A stretch of 64,000 nucleotides of DNA, from contig NZ_FNSA01000003.1 of the NCBI RefSeq assembly GCF_900104775.1, forward strand, positions 2,604,001 to 2,668,000, read 5' to 3'. Within the stretch, counting starts at the first letter, position 1. The number at the start of each line of letters is the position of its first letter. A model generated the notes under the pieces. The model was given only the letters and a program-made list of their open reading frames with translations, had not been told where the DNA came from and made no database searches. Below, in pieces: positions 51,443 through 58,883 of this stretch. The translations under genes and the position numbers were made by a program. Source of the stretch: Tsukamurella tyrosinosolvens. GTDB lineage: Bacteria; Actinomycetota; Actinomycetes; Mycobacteriales; Mycobacteriaceae.

Positions 51443-52519
51443 ATGAAAGAGCGGACCACAGAGCAGATGCTCGCCGACGTCACCAACGCCAAGACCAGCG
51501 CGGACCTGTTCGGGCCCTTCGGCGGTCCCGCACGCGCCGCCAAGCGGATCTTCCGCGTCTACGCCACGCACCTGCACCCCGATCGCGCCGCCGCGGCCGG
51601 ATTCGACCCCGTCGCAACCTCGGCCGCCTTCGACCGCCTGACGTTCCTGTACCAGAGCTGGACCAAGGGCGTCGCCGCACGCACTCCTCACGCGGCTCCC
51701 ACCTCCCCGGACCTGATCGTCGTCGGCCGCCACAGCACCTACACCGCGGCCGGCGAACCCACCGCAGGCACCGTCTCCGGGGTGTATCGCGGCGCGGCCG
51801 CCAATGGCGACCCTGTGGCGATCAAGATCCCACGCAGCGCCACCTCAAGTCGGTTCATCGAAGGCGAGCGCACCGCGCTGGCCGCGATCGCGAAGGTCAC
51901 CGCCGATTCGGAGAACGCATGGCTCGCCCCGTACTTCCCGACGCTCCTCGACACGGCCACCCTGTCCGACGGCGCCGGCACCGAGCGTGCGGTGAACGTT
52001 CTGGGTCCGCTCGGCGCCGAGGACGGGTTCGTCGACCTGGCTACCGTCGCCGCACAGCTGGGCGGCCTCGACGGACGCGACTGGGCCTGGATCCACCGCC
52101 GCCTGCTCCGCGCCATCGCGGGCGCTCACCTGGCCGGCGTCGTCCACGGCGCGATCGTCGCCGAGAACGTCCTCATCCAACCGGAGGGTCACGGCGTCGT
52201 CCTGGCCGGCTGGTCGCTGTCCACCACCGCGGGCCAGCCGCTGCCGGGACGGATCGCCAGTCGCACCGATGCCTACCCGCCGGACGCCGACGAGAAGGCC
52301 TCCCCCGCCCTCGACGTCTACATGGCCCACGCGCTGATGCGCTCGATGCTGGCCCCGACGGAGCGGCGCCAGCTCGCCTTCGCCCGCGGCTGCATGCAGC
52401 CCGCGCCCACCATGCGCCCCGACGCCGCGGGCCTGCTGGGCGAATACGACGAACTGCTCGAAGACCTGTACGGACGCCGGAGGTTCCGGCGCTTCCCGTA
52501 CACCGTCAGCGCCGCCTGA
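51443..52519 (+). CDS. J-domain-like protein fused to a pseudokinase
   Basis: 358 aa. Residues about 1-75 resemble a J domain, with HPD at 45-47 (YATHLHPDRAA) between helices. Residues about 92-340 have the kinase outline: Gly-rich-loop region, VAIKIP with the Lys (about 125-130), a helix with Glu, and AGVVHGAIVAENVLIQ (231-245) where HRD should be; catalytic Asp is absent and DFG is replaced by LAGWSLS. It is therefore probably a pseudokinase that binds rather than phosphorylates. J domains recruit Hsp70 partners. It leads the vWA and PurA-like genes; the promoter directly before it suggests a leaderless message. The functional pairing is inference. Confidence 0.7.
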   Translation: MKERTTEQMLADVTNAKTSADLFGPFGGPARAAKRIFRVYATHLHPDRAAAAGFDPVATSAAFDRLTFLYQSWTKGVAARTPHAAPTSPDLIVVGRHSTYTAAGEPTAGTVSGVYRGAAANGDPVAIKIPRSATSSRFIEGERTALAAIAKVTADSENAWLAPYFPTLLDTATLSDGAGTERAVNVLGPLGAEDGFVDLATVAAQLGGLDGRDWAWIHRRLLRAIAGAHLAGVVHGAIVAENVLIQPEGHGVVLAGWSLSTTAGQPLPGRIASRTDAYPPDADEKASPALDVYMAHALMRSMLAPTERRQLAFARGCMQPAPTMRPDAAGLLGEYDELLEDLYGRRRFRRFPYTVSAA

Positions 52520-52549
52520 CGCCGACGACCGCCGAAGAAGGAGAACACC

Positions 52550-53536
52550 ATGGGAAACGGAAACTGGTCCGACAACGCCTACAACGCCGCCGCGACGTTC
52601 CGTTCGCGGTCCGGAGTCAGCGACTTCGGCTACAGCGACAGCACGCGCTCGCTGTCGCGCGCGCAGTGGAAGGCCCAGACGGATCTGGACCCGAAGGGCG
52701 TCACTGTCCGCGAGTCGCGCGACAGCGCCGAGCACCCCGAGTCGACGCCGATGGCGGTCCTCTTCGACGTCACCGGCTCGATGGGGTCGGTGCCGGTGAC
52801 CATGCAGAAGCAGCTCGCGAAGCTCCACGGCCTGCTGCTGCGCAAGGGATACGCCACCGATCCGCAGATCATGTTCGGCGCGATCGGCGACGCCGACACC
52901 GATCGGGTGCCGCTGCAGGTCGGCCAGTTCGAGTCGGACAACCGGATGGACGAGCAGCTGCGCAACATCTTCCTCGAGGGCAACGGTGGCGGCCAGAAGT
53001 CGGAGAGCTACGAGCTCGCCGCGTACTTCCTGGCTCGGCACACCGCGACCGACTCCTGGGAGAAGCGCGGCCGCAAGGGCTACCTGTTCATCATCGGCGA
53101 CGAGCTCAACAAGCCGCGGCTGCAGGCCAAGCACATCCGCAACATCATCGGCGACGACGTGCACGAGGACATCGACGTGGCCTCGATCTACCGCGAGCTG
53201 CAGGAGAAGTGGGAGGTGTTCTTCATCCTCCCGAAGCAGACCAGCTACTTCGACGACCCCCAGGTCCGCGGCCACTGGAAGGGCATCCTCAACGAGCGCG
53301 TGCTCTTCCTCGATGACCCCGCGGCGGTCTGCGACCTCATCGGCGTCACCGTCGGCATGCTCGAGCAGGTGGTCGACCTCGACGAGGGCCTGGCCGATCT
53401 GGCGGATGTCGGCTCGAGTGCCGGCGGCGCCGTCGGCCGCGCGCTGGCCCCGCTCGCGGGATCGGCGGTCGCGTCGGCGACGACCACGGCGACGCTCCCG
53501 GCCAACCTCACCGGCCCCGGCGACGACCTCGCCTGA
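52550..53536 (+). CDS. vWA-domain protein
   Basis: 328 aa. FDVTGSMGS (72-80) is a MIDAS start (DxxGS type) of the von Willebrand A fold; later GYLFIIGDELN carries the conserved strand and Asp. The N-terminal 60 residues (Ser-rich repeats) are probably flexible and the C-terminus is Gly/Ala-rich. vWA domains bind partners through a metal; pairs of vWA and kinase-fold proteins occur in ter-type stress modules and in large actinophages. It follows the J/pseudokinase gene by 30 bases with AAGGAGAA upstream. Confidence 0.75.
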   Translation: MGNGNWSDNAYNAAATFRSRSGVSDFGYSDSTRSLSRAQWKAQTDLDPKGVTVRESRDSAEHPESTPMAVLFDVTGSMGSVPVTMQKQLAKLHGLLLRKGYATDPQIMFGAIGDADTDRVPLQVGQFESDNRMDEQLRNIFLEGNGGGQKSESYELAAYFLARHTATDSWEKRGRKGYLFIIGDELNKPRLQAKHIRNIIGDDVHEDIDVASIYRELQEKWEVFFILPKQTSYFDDPQVRGHWKGILNERVLFLDDPAAVCDLIGVTVGMLEQVVDLDEGLADLADVGSSAGGAVGRALAPLAGSAVASATTTATLPANLTGPGDDLA

Positions 53537-53609
53537 CCGTCACCCCGTGCCGGCGGCCGGGCCATCGCTGGCCGCCGGCACGGTGCCCTCACGAACAGGA
53601 GACCTCCAC

Positions 53610-54959
53610 ATGCCCGCTCACCCGCACACGATCGTCGTCGGTCTCGGCTTCGGGGACGAAGCGAAGGGTGCGACCGTGGCCCATCTCGCCGCGACGACAC
53701 AGCCGGCCACCGTCGTCCGGTTCAACGGCGGCGCCCAGACAGCGCACAACGTCGTCGACGGTGCCCGTCACCACACGTTCCGGCTGTTCGGCTCCGGAAC
53801 CTTCGCGGGTACGCCCACTTACCTGAGTCGGCACGTGCTGGTGGATCCGTGGATGCTCGCCGCCGAGGCCGAGAAGCTCCGCCCACTCGGCGTCAACGAT
53901 CCGCTCTCGCTCGTCACCGTCAGTCCGGATGCGCTGATCGCCACGCCGATCCACCGCGCGGCGAACCGTACCCGCGAGGAGCTGCGCGGTGGAAACCCGC
54001 ACGGCTCGTGCGGGCTCGGCATCGGTGAGACCCGCTGGTACTCCCTCGCCCACGCAGCGGGTTTGCGCGCCGGTCGCACGCTGTGGGAGATCACCGCCGA
54101 CATCGACGCCGACGAGCCTCCGCTCACCGTCGCCGACTGCCAGGACGCGGCGACGGTGCGAGCGCGCCTGACCGCGCTCGAGGCCTTCTACGGCCCGCTG
54201 CTGGCCCGCGGGCCGCACACCCTCGCACCGATCGACGAGATGGTGGAGACCCTCGTCGAGTTCGGCGGTGCGGTGGGCACCGCGACTGACGCGGAGTACC
54301 TCTTCCGAACCGCTCAGCGCGGACACCTGCTGTTCGAGGGCGCCCAGGGTGTGCTGCTCGACGAATGGCGCGGACTCCATCCGCACACCACGTGGTCGAC
54401 CACCCTGCCGAGCGCCGCGCAGGAGCTGCTCGCTGAAGCTGGTCTTCCGCCCGCCGAGGTGGTCGGCGTGCTGCGCACCTACGCCACCCGTCACGGCCAC
54501 GGGCCCCTGCCCACGGAAGACGAACAGTTGCGTGATGTGCTCCCGGAGCCGCACAACGGCGCCGGCAGGTACCAGGGCGGCTGGCGGGTCGGTCACGTCG
54601 ACCTCCCGCTGGTGCGGTACGCCGCGCACGTCTGCCGTCAGCACGGGGGCCTCGACGCCCTCTCGATCAGCCATCTCGACACCGTCGCCGCCGCGGACGG
54701 TGCGGTGATGATCGCGCGGGCCTACGGCGACACCGTCCATCCGTACGGCCTCGGGCTGTACCGCGACCTCGCCCACCAGGAGCGGCTCACCGCGGTTGCC
54801 CGCACGGCAACCCCGCGGCTCGAGCCCGTCGAGCCGAGTCAGGTCCCGCACGAGCTCGCTCGAGCGGCGGGCGCCCCCGCACTCATTACGGCCACCGGCC
54901 CGGATACCGCCGACCGAGTCCAGGAGCTACCCCTCGGCGGTGAGAGGATCGCGGCATGA
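53610..54959 (+). CDS. Divergent adenylosuccinate synthetase-like enzyme (PurA family)
   Basis: 449 aa. GLGFGDEAKG (11-20) matches the GQWGDEGKG GTP-binding and catalytic loop of PurA, with the catalytic Asp (D16) kept. VVRFNGGAQTAHNVV (38-52) matches the GGNNAGHTV region with its His. Length is close to PurA (about 430). PurA joins IMP and aspartate using GTP. Because the host has its own PurA and several motifs diverge (QWGDEG to GFGDEA), this copy may act on a different nucleotide or as a regulator. Phage PurZ enzymes that make 2-aminoadenine carry Ser at the catalytic position as I recall; this one does not. Coupled to the next gene by ATGA. Confidence 0.72.
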   Translation: MPAHPHTIVVGLGFGDEAKGATVAHLAATTQPATVVRFNGGAQTAHNVVDGARHHTFRLFGSGTFAGTPTYLSRHVLVDPWMLAAEAEKLRPLGVNDPLSLVTVSPDALIATPIHRAANRTREELRGGNPHGSCGLGIGETRWYSLAHAAGLRAGRTLWEITADIDADEPPLTVADCQDAATVRARLTALEAFYGPLLARGPHTLAPIDEMVETLVEFGGAVGTATDAEYLFRTAQRGHLLFEGAQGVLLDEWRGLHPHTTWSTTLPSAAQELLAEAGLPPAEVVGVLRTYATRHGHGPLPTEDEQLRDVLPEPHNGAGRYQGGWRVGHVDLPLVRYAAHVCRQHGGLDALSISHLDTVAAADGAVMIARAYGDTVHPYGLGLYRDLAHQERLTAVARTATPRLEPVEPSQVPHELARAAGAPALITATGPDTADRVQELPLGGERIAA

Positions 54960-55588
54960 GCAACCGGCCGCCGATGTCCGCAGTGTCCGTCGACGCGGTC
55001 GTTCTCCGCGGCGATGAGACAGGCACCCGGGTGCTGGTGCACCGGCGCGCAGCCGACCCCTTCCTCGGGGACTGGGCGTTGCCCGGAGTCCTCCTCGGCA
55101 GCGGAGAGCGGATCACCGCGGCCGCGACCCGGGCCGCGGGCAAGGCCCACGTGTCGCCGGAGCAGGTCTCGGGCGCCGGCCAGCTCGTCGTCTTCGACGA
55201 GCCGAACCGCGATCCCCGCGGACCGACCTTGTCAGTCGCCACCTGGGTGGCGACACGCCGCGAACTTGCGCTGCCAAAGGCGGACGACGCACGCTGGGTG
55301 GACTGGGACGCGTTGCCCGAGCTCGCGTTCGACCACGAGCGCATCCTGGCTGACGTTCGCCCGCTGCTCGCCTCGAAACTCTGGTCCGATCGCGACTTCA
55401 CCAAGGCCCTCACCGGTCCGGAGTTCGAGGTGCGGACCGCGCTCGCGATCACCGAGTCGCTCGCGGGCCGCGCGGTCGATCGCGGCAACCTCAATCGTGA
55501 CATCGAGCGAGTCGCGGAACGCGCCGGAGAGGCGCCGCGACGCGGCCGCGGCCGTCCTGGCGTCCTGTGGCGGTGGCCATCGCGCTGA
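54956..55588 (+). CDS. NrtR-like Nudix-domain regulator
   Basis: 210 aa. Nudix-fold N-terminal half (VSVDAVVLRGDETG, WALPGVLLGSGERITAAATR) in which the Nudix box lacks the catalytic Glu residues, and a C-terminal winged-helix block (FTKALTGPEFEVRTALAI, then DRGNLNRDIER) as in NrtR regulators, which sense NAD-related nucleotides such as ADP-ribose. So it is probably a transcription factor, not a hydrolase. Overlaps the PurA-like stop. Ligand and targets unknown; the promoter before the tmRNA is 20 bases past its end. Confidence 0.72.
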   Translation: MSNRPPMSAVSVDAVVLRGDETGTRVLVHRRAADPFLGDWALPGVLLGSGERITAAATRAAGKAHVSPEQVSGAGQLVVFDEPNRDPRGPTLSVATWVATRRELALPKADDARWVDWDALPELAFDHERILADVRPLLASKLWSDRDFTKALTGPEFEVRTALAITESLAGRAVDRGNLNRDIERVAERAGEAPRRGRGRPGVLWRWPSR

Positions 55589-55608
55589 CGCGCCTCGGTC
55601 CCCGTCGC

Positions 55609-55643
55609 TTGCGCGTCGCCCGCACAGTCTCTAAAGTAGAGAT
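55609..55643 (+). promoter_or_regulatory. Palindromic promoter, copy 6 (tmRNA gene)
   Basis: TTGCGC (55609-55614), 17 bases, TAAAGT (55632-55637) inside the palindrome gtctctaaagtagagat (55627-55643). The mature tmRNA 5' end at 55649 lies 12 bases after the -10, as expected with little or no 5' trimming. This ties the tmRNA to the element's regulon. Confidence 0.78.
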
Positions 55644-55648
55644 CGCTC

Positions 55649-56075
55649 GGGGCCGATCGGTTTCGACTGACAGACGAGACAACTGAACAGCGTGCCAGTG
55701 AATGGCTCTCGACCACTGCAAGCGTCGGAGCCAAGCAACAACTGCGAACGACAACGACTCGCTCGTGTCCGACGCCGATCTGCAGACGATCGAGGACTTC
55801 GCCAACGGCGCTGTCCTCGCGTCCGCCTGATCGGTTAGGCACCGGCCCGGAACCAGGGAGACCGCCGACGCTCCCCCGGGCCTTCAACCACCAAGTACGG
55901 CTGGCGCAGAACGGGCTTCCCGCCCCAACGCTGCGTGAGACACCAAGCGGGTAACCGGGTCGAGCATGAGGGTGTCCCTGCCCGAAACGCTCCGGACGAC
56001 GAATAGGGACTACGCACGTAGAACGCGGATGACGAAGCTGCCAGGACCGGGGTTCAATTCCCCGCGGCTCCACCA
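55649..56075 (+). ncRNA. ssrA: tmRNA (ssrA) with an unusual 28-codon tag frame
   Basis: 427 bases. The acceptor stem pairs GGGGCCG (55649-55655) with CGGCTCC (56065-56071, one G-U), followed by A and encoded CCA. The tRNA-like D-region GATCGGTTTCGACTG at the 5' end and T-arm GGTTCAATTCC near the 3' end are diagnostic. The tag frame most likely runs from GCG at 55744 to TGA at 55828: 28 residues beginning ANDNDSLV and ending AVLASA, longer than the usual 8-15 residues and not ending in LAA. tmRNA rescues stalled ribosomes with SmpB and marks products for proteolysis. Phage-encoded tmRNAs with long tags are known. Resume codon assignment is inference. Confidence 0.93.
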
Positions 56076-56080
56076 GTAGG

Positions 56081-56116
56081 CGAAGGCCCGCAACCGGGGA
56101 AGGTTGCGGGCCTTCG
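56081..56116 (+). terminator. Terminator after the tmRNA
   Basis: Perfect 15-bp stem cgaaggcccgcaacc / ggttgcgggccttcg with a 6-base loop, starting 6 bases past the CCA end. Confidence 0.85.
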
Positions 56117-56148
56117 GCGTACCTCGATCACTATCCGAAGGGAACAGC

Positions 56149-56673
56149 ATGGCGACACTCACCTTGCCCGAGGTTGTCGAGCTCGCGCGCGAAGCGCATC
56201 GGGGTCAGGTTGACAAGGCCGGCCGCGACTACTTCGACGGCCACCTGCGCCCCATCGCGGAGTCCCTCGCGGTCTTCGGGCCGGACGCCGTCGAGCTCGG
56301 CTGGGTTCACGACATCGTCGAGGACACCGGAATGAGCCTGACAGCGCTGCGTGAAGCGGGCGTGCGTGAGTCGATCGTCACCGCCGTCGACTCGGTCACC
56401 AGGCGTGAAGGCGAGCCGTACCTTGAGTTCATCGGGAGATCTTGCAACGACGAACACGGCCGGCAGGGGAAGCTGGCGGACAACGCCTGGAACCTGATCC
56501 TGAACCCGGATCTCGCCGCCGTAGATCCCACTCGGGCGGCATCGCTCCTGCGCGGTCGTTACGTGCCGGCGCGCGTGCAGCTCCTGGCCGCGAACGGTCT
56601 GCGTGAGGATTCGACGCAGGTGCTGCAGATGCAGGCTGTGCTGTACAGGCACCGCGAGCGGCTGCGGCGCTAG
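56149..56673 (+). CDS. HD-domain phosphohydrolase (RelA/SpoT-like HD)
   Basis: 174 aa from ATG 56149 (GAAGGGAA upstream). AREAHRGQVDKAG (about 11-23), WVHDIVEDT (about 55-63) and LADNAWNL (about 110-117) give the H...HD...D metal-binding set of HD hydrolases, in the spacing of the SpoT hydrolase domain. It could hydrolyse a nucleotide such as (p)ppGpp or a related second messenger; short stand-alone forms are frequent on phages and plasmids. Adjacent to the tmRNA terminator, so transcribed from its own promoter within about 30 bases. Confidence 0.75.
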   Translation: MATLTLPEVVELAREAHRGQVDKAGRDYFDGHLRPIAESLAVFGPDAVELGWVHDIVEDTGMSLTALREAGVRESIVTAVDSVTRREGEPYLEFIGRSCNDEHGRQGKLADNAWNLILNPDLAAVDPTRAASLLRGRYVPARVQLLAANGLREDSTQVLQMQAVLYRHRERLRR

Positions 56674-56963
56674 ATCATCGCGGACTGGCGCACGGAGTCA
56701 GCGACCTCGTCCCAGTCGACGACATCGAGTCCGCCCTCCGCGAGCAGAACGTCACGCGCCTCGTGTGCCGCGGACCAGCGGCCTCCGTGCGTGCGGTGCA
56801 CTGCCTGATCGACGAGCTCGCGCAGCGCGTTGAGGTTGCCGGCGCGGACGCAGTCGGCCGCGTGGGAGGCGACGCGCTGGCGGGATCCGAACGCGGCCAG
56901 TTCCTCGCCCTCGCTGATGATCCAGGTTGCCACGGTCTCGGTCGCGTACTCGGAGATGCTCAT
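56670..56963 (-). CDS. Hypothetical protein
   Basis: 97 aa, helical, convergent with the HD gene (stops overlap by 4 bases). Two helical units around HAADCVRAGNLNALRELVDQ. No family recognised. Confidence 0.5.
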   Translation of the reverse strand: MSISEYATETVATWIISEGEELAAFGSRQRVASHAADCVRAGNLNALRELVDQAVHRTHGGRWSAAHEARDVLLAEGGLDVVDWDEVADSVRQSAMI

Positions 56964-57016
56964 GTCGGCATGGTGGGGCTTGGCGGCCTGGATACAGCCG
57001 CGCGGCGCGATGCGCG

Positions 57017-57274
57017 CTATGGGCGGGGGCTTCCGTACGGCAGGTCGCGGTACTTCTCGTCGAACTCGCTGATGATGCGTTCAACGATCCGCATCCCGGA
57101 CAGTCGTGGGTCGGGGCCCGGGTCGATGAGTCCGTACTCGTACGAGTTGATGTCGGTGTCCCGGGTGCCGTCAGGCCGCACCCAGTCGACGTCGAAGAAC
57201 CAGTCTCCGTCGACGTAGAAGACGTGCCCGCGGAGCCGGGCGTCGGTGGACAGGACCTCGGTGTCGTCGCTCAT
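57017..57274 (-). CDS. Hypothetical protein
   Basis: 85 aa from ATG 57274. Beta-rich middle (GHVFYVDGDWFFDVDWVRPD) and helical end. Begins the short minus-strand set with the 56670 gene. Not recognised. Confidence 0.5.
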   Translation of the reverse strand: MSDDTEVLSTDARLRGHVFYVDGDWFFDVDWVRPDGTRDTDINSYEYGLIDPGPDPRLSGMRIVERIISEFDEKYRDLPYGSPRP

Positions 57275-57375
57275 GGCGCGCACCGTAGACGGATCTCGAG
57301 CGCTGACTGTTCCGCGACGCGGGCGGGCTCGAAGACACGATGGAACCGTGCGGGCCGCCGGTGCGTCTAATGGGT

Positions 57376-57627
57376 ATGGACCCTGACACCGATGCAGCGC
57401 TCCGGCGCCGCGCGCTCGATGCCCTGCTCGTAGCGGAAGGCGGTCGTTTCGACGACATGCCACCGGCGCCCTGGCTTGATGCGCGCATCATCGAGGCGAT
57501 CCGCGCTGCGCCACCCCCACCGCGCCCGGTTGAATCACGCGAGCGTCACCTCGCGGTCAGAGCCTCTCGCGCACCCCTTCGGGTGGACGCCTGCCCACGT
57601 ACTGATCGCTCGTCGGGTCGAACTTGA
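57376..57627 (+). CDS. Possible small gene overlapping the FtsK-like gene end
   Basis: 83 aa from ATG 57376. The first half (DTDAALRRRALDALLVAEGG) is a plausible helix; the last 24 codons overlap the convergent FtsK-like gene and look like shadow sequence. No ribosome binding site is obvious. May be a chance frame. Confidence 0.3.
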   Translation: MDPDTDAALRRRALDALLVAEGGRFDDMPPAPWLDARIIEAIRAAPPPPRPVESRERHLAVRASRAPLRVDACPRTDRSSGRT

Positions 57628-58810
57628 GCGCATCCGGATCACGCACGACCTCGCCCGACGCGAGCCTCTTGTCGAGACCGATCCGCACAAGCCCCTGAAG
57701 CTCTTCCACGGTGAATATCTCGAGGTCGACGAAGCCCCGGTCACGCCCGGTCACCTTCTCTTCCTCGAGCTGGGCCTTCGACTTGCGGTCGAGTTTGAAC
57801 CACTGGCGCGTGTACAGACGCGGCACCGCGTCCGAGACCGACTCCTTGAAGGAGCCCCAGTGCCGGCCGGCGCTCGCCGGACCGTGGGCGGGGCTCAGCG
57901 TCTCGCCCGGAGCCCAGCTGAAGTAGCTCTGGAGCTCCACGGGCTCGTGTCCCCGTCGGAGGTAGAGTCCGCGGCCGGGGTAGCGGTGCCCGCGCAGGGT
58001 GAGCTCACCGTCCATCAGTTCGCGCCCGAGGAGTGTAGACACCTGGCGCGCGACGAAGGGGCCGGTCCGGCCCAGCAGAACCACCTGGCTGTTCTGCCCC
58101 CAGCTTGTGGGGATCCTGTCATGTGTCAGGACCACCAGGTGGATTCGGACACCCGGTCCGTTCGCGAGCAGGTCGCTGACCATCACGTCGATCGCAGCCA
58201 GATCACGCTTCGTTCGGGTGATCTCCCACGTCCGGCGCACGCTGGCCGCGTCGTCGAGGATCACAAACAGCGGCGTGAGGTCGCGGAGCTGGGGCTTTTC
58301 GAATGCCGCCTCGTGCTTGCGCTGCTTCAGGATCTGGTGAGCGAGCACCACCGTTGCGAGGTAGTCGGTGCTACCAGCGCTCGCGCCACTGCCCCCGGCG
58401 AGCACGCCGGGAACGGGCAGCTCGGCACCGACGTGGAAGGCGCGGTAGGCGTAGTAGTCGAGACCGTGGCCGTCGCCCAGGATCACCTGACCTCCCGCGG
58501 CGCGGATCTGCTCTACCAGGCCGCGGGCGAGAACGCTCTTCCCGGCTCCTGTGCCGGAGACGCACAGGAGGTTCCGGTCGACGATCGGGCTGAATTCGAC
58601 CGGCCCCTCGGCGCCGACGCCGAGTTTGAGCGTCCACTCCGGGTACTGCTGCGCAGCCGCGCCGGACGACGACACGACAGACCAGTTCGGCGGGTAGGCG
58701 AGCGCAGGGATCCGCTCACTGGGCGGTTCGACCGCGGGGACGCGCTGCACCGCGGGGTCTGGGAACTCGTGGCGGCGCCGGCTCGGACTGAGCTTGTCGA
58801 GGAGCTTCAT
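57557..58810 (-). CDS. FtsK/SpoIIIE-like DNA translocase
   Basis: 417 aa. LLCVSGTGAGKSVLARG (about 81-97) is Walker A; LTPLFVILDDAA (about 178-189) is Walker B; VRIHLVVLTHDRIPTS supplies the sensor region. Domain order and length match single-domain FtsK-like pumps of actinobacterial conjugative plasmids (TraB/TraSA type move double-stranded DNA), but no membrane helices or C-terminal gamma domain are seen. With the recombinases next to it, a DNA-transfer or segregation role is plausible. It is not part of the tandem paralogue pair at 45-48 kb. Confidence 0.72.
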   Translation of the reverse strand: MKLLDKLSPSRRRHEFPDPAVQRVPAVEPPSERIPALAYPPNWSVVSSSGAAAQQYPEWTLKLGVGAEGPVEFSPIVDRNLLCVSGTGAGKSVLARGLVEQIRAAGGQVILGDGHGLDYYAYRAFHVGAELPVPGVLAGGSGASAGSTDYLATVVLAHQILKQRKHEAAFEKPQLRDLTPLFVILDDAASVRRTWEITRTKRDLAAIDVMVSDLLANGPGVRIHLVVLTHDRIPTSWGQNSQVVLLGRTGPFVARQVSTLLGRELMDGELTLRGHRYPGRGLYLRRGHEPVELQSYFSWAPGETLSPAHGPASAGRHWGSFKESVSDAVPRLYTRQWFKLDRKSKAQLEEEKVTGRDRGFVDLEIFTVEELQGLVRIGLDKRLASGEVVRDPDALKFDPTSDQYVGRRPPEGVRERL

Positions 58811-58883
58811 GGCGCGGACGGTACTGCTGAGGAGCGCGCGGCCGTCAGCTCGGCGCGCTCGCGATCAGCGCGCTTCGTTCGCC

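Noticed and set aside
55649-56075. Host chromosomal ssrA marking an integration junction
   Set aside because: The gene has an element-type promoter and a non-standard long tag, and no second copy of its 3' end is in the window. A chromosomal context cannot be fully excluded without flanking sequence.
51443-56673. 2-aminoadenine (Z-genome) biosynthesis cluster
   Set aside because: The PurA-like protein keeps the catalytic Asp where PurZ, as I recall, has Ser; the HD protein is SpoT-like, not the dATP hydrolase type; no MazG-like gene is adjacent.
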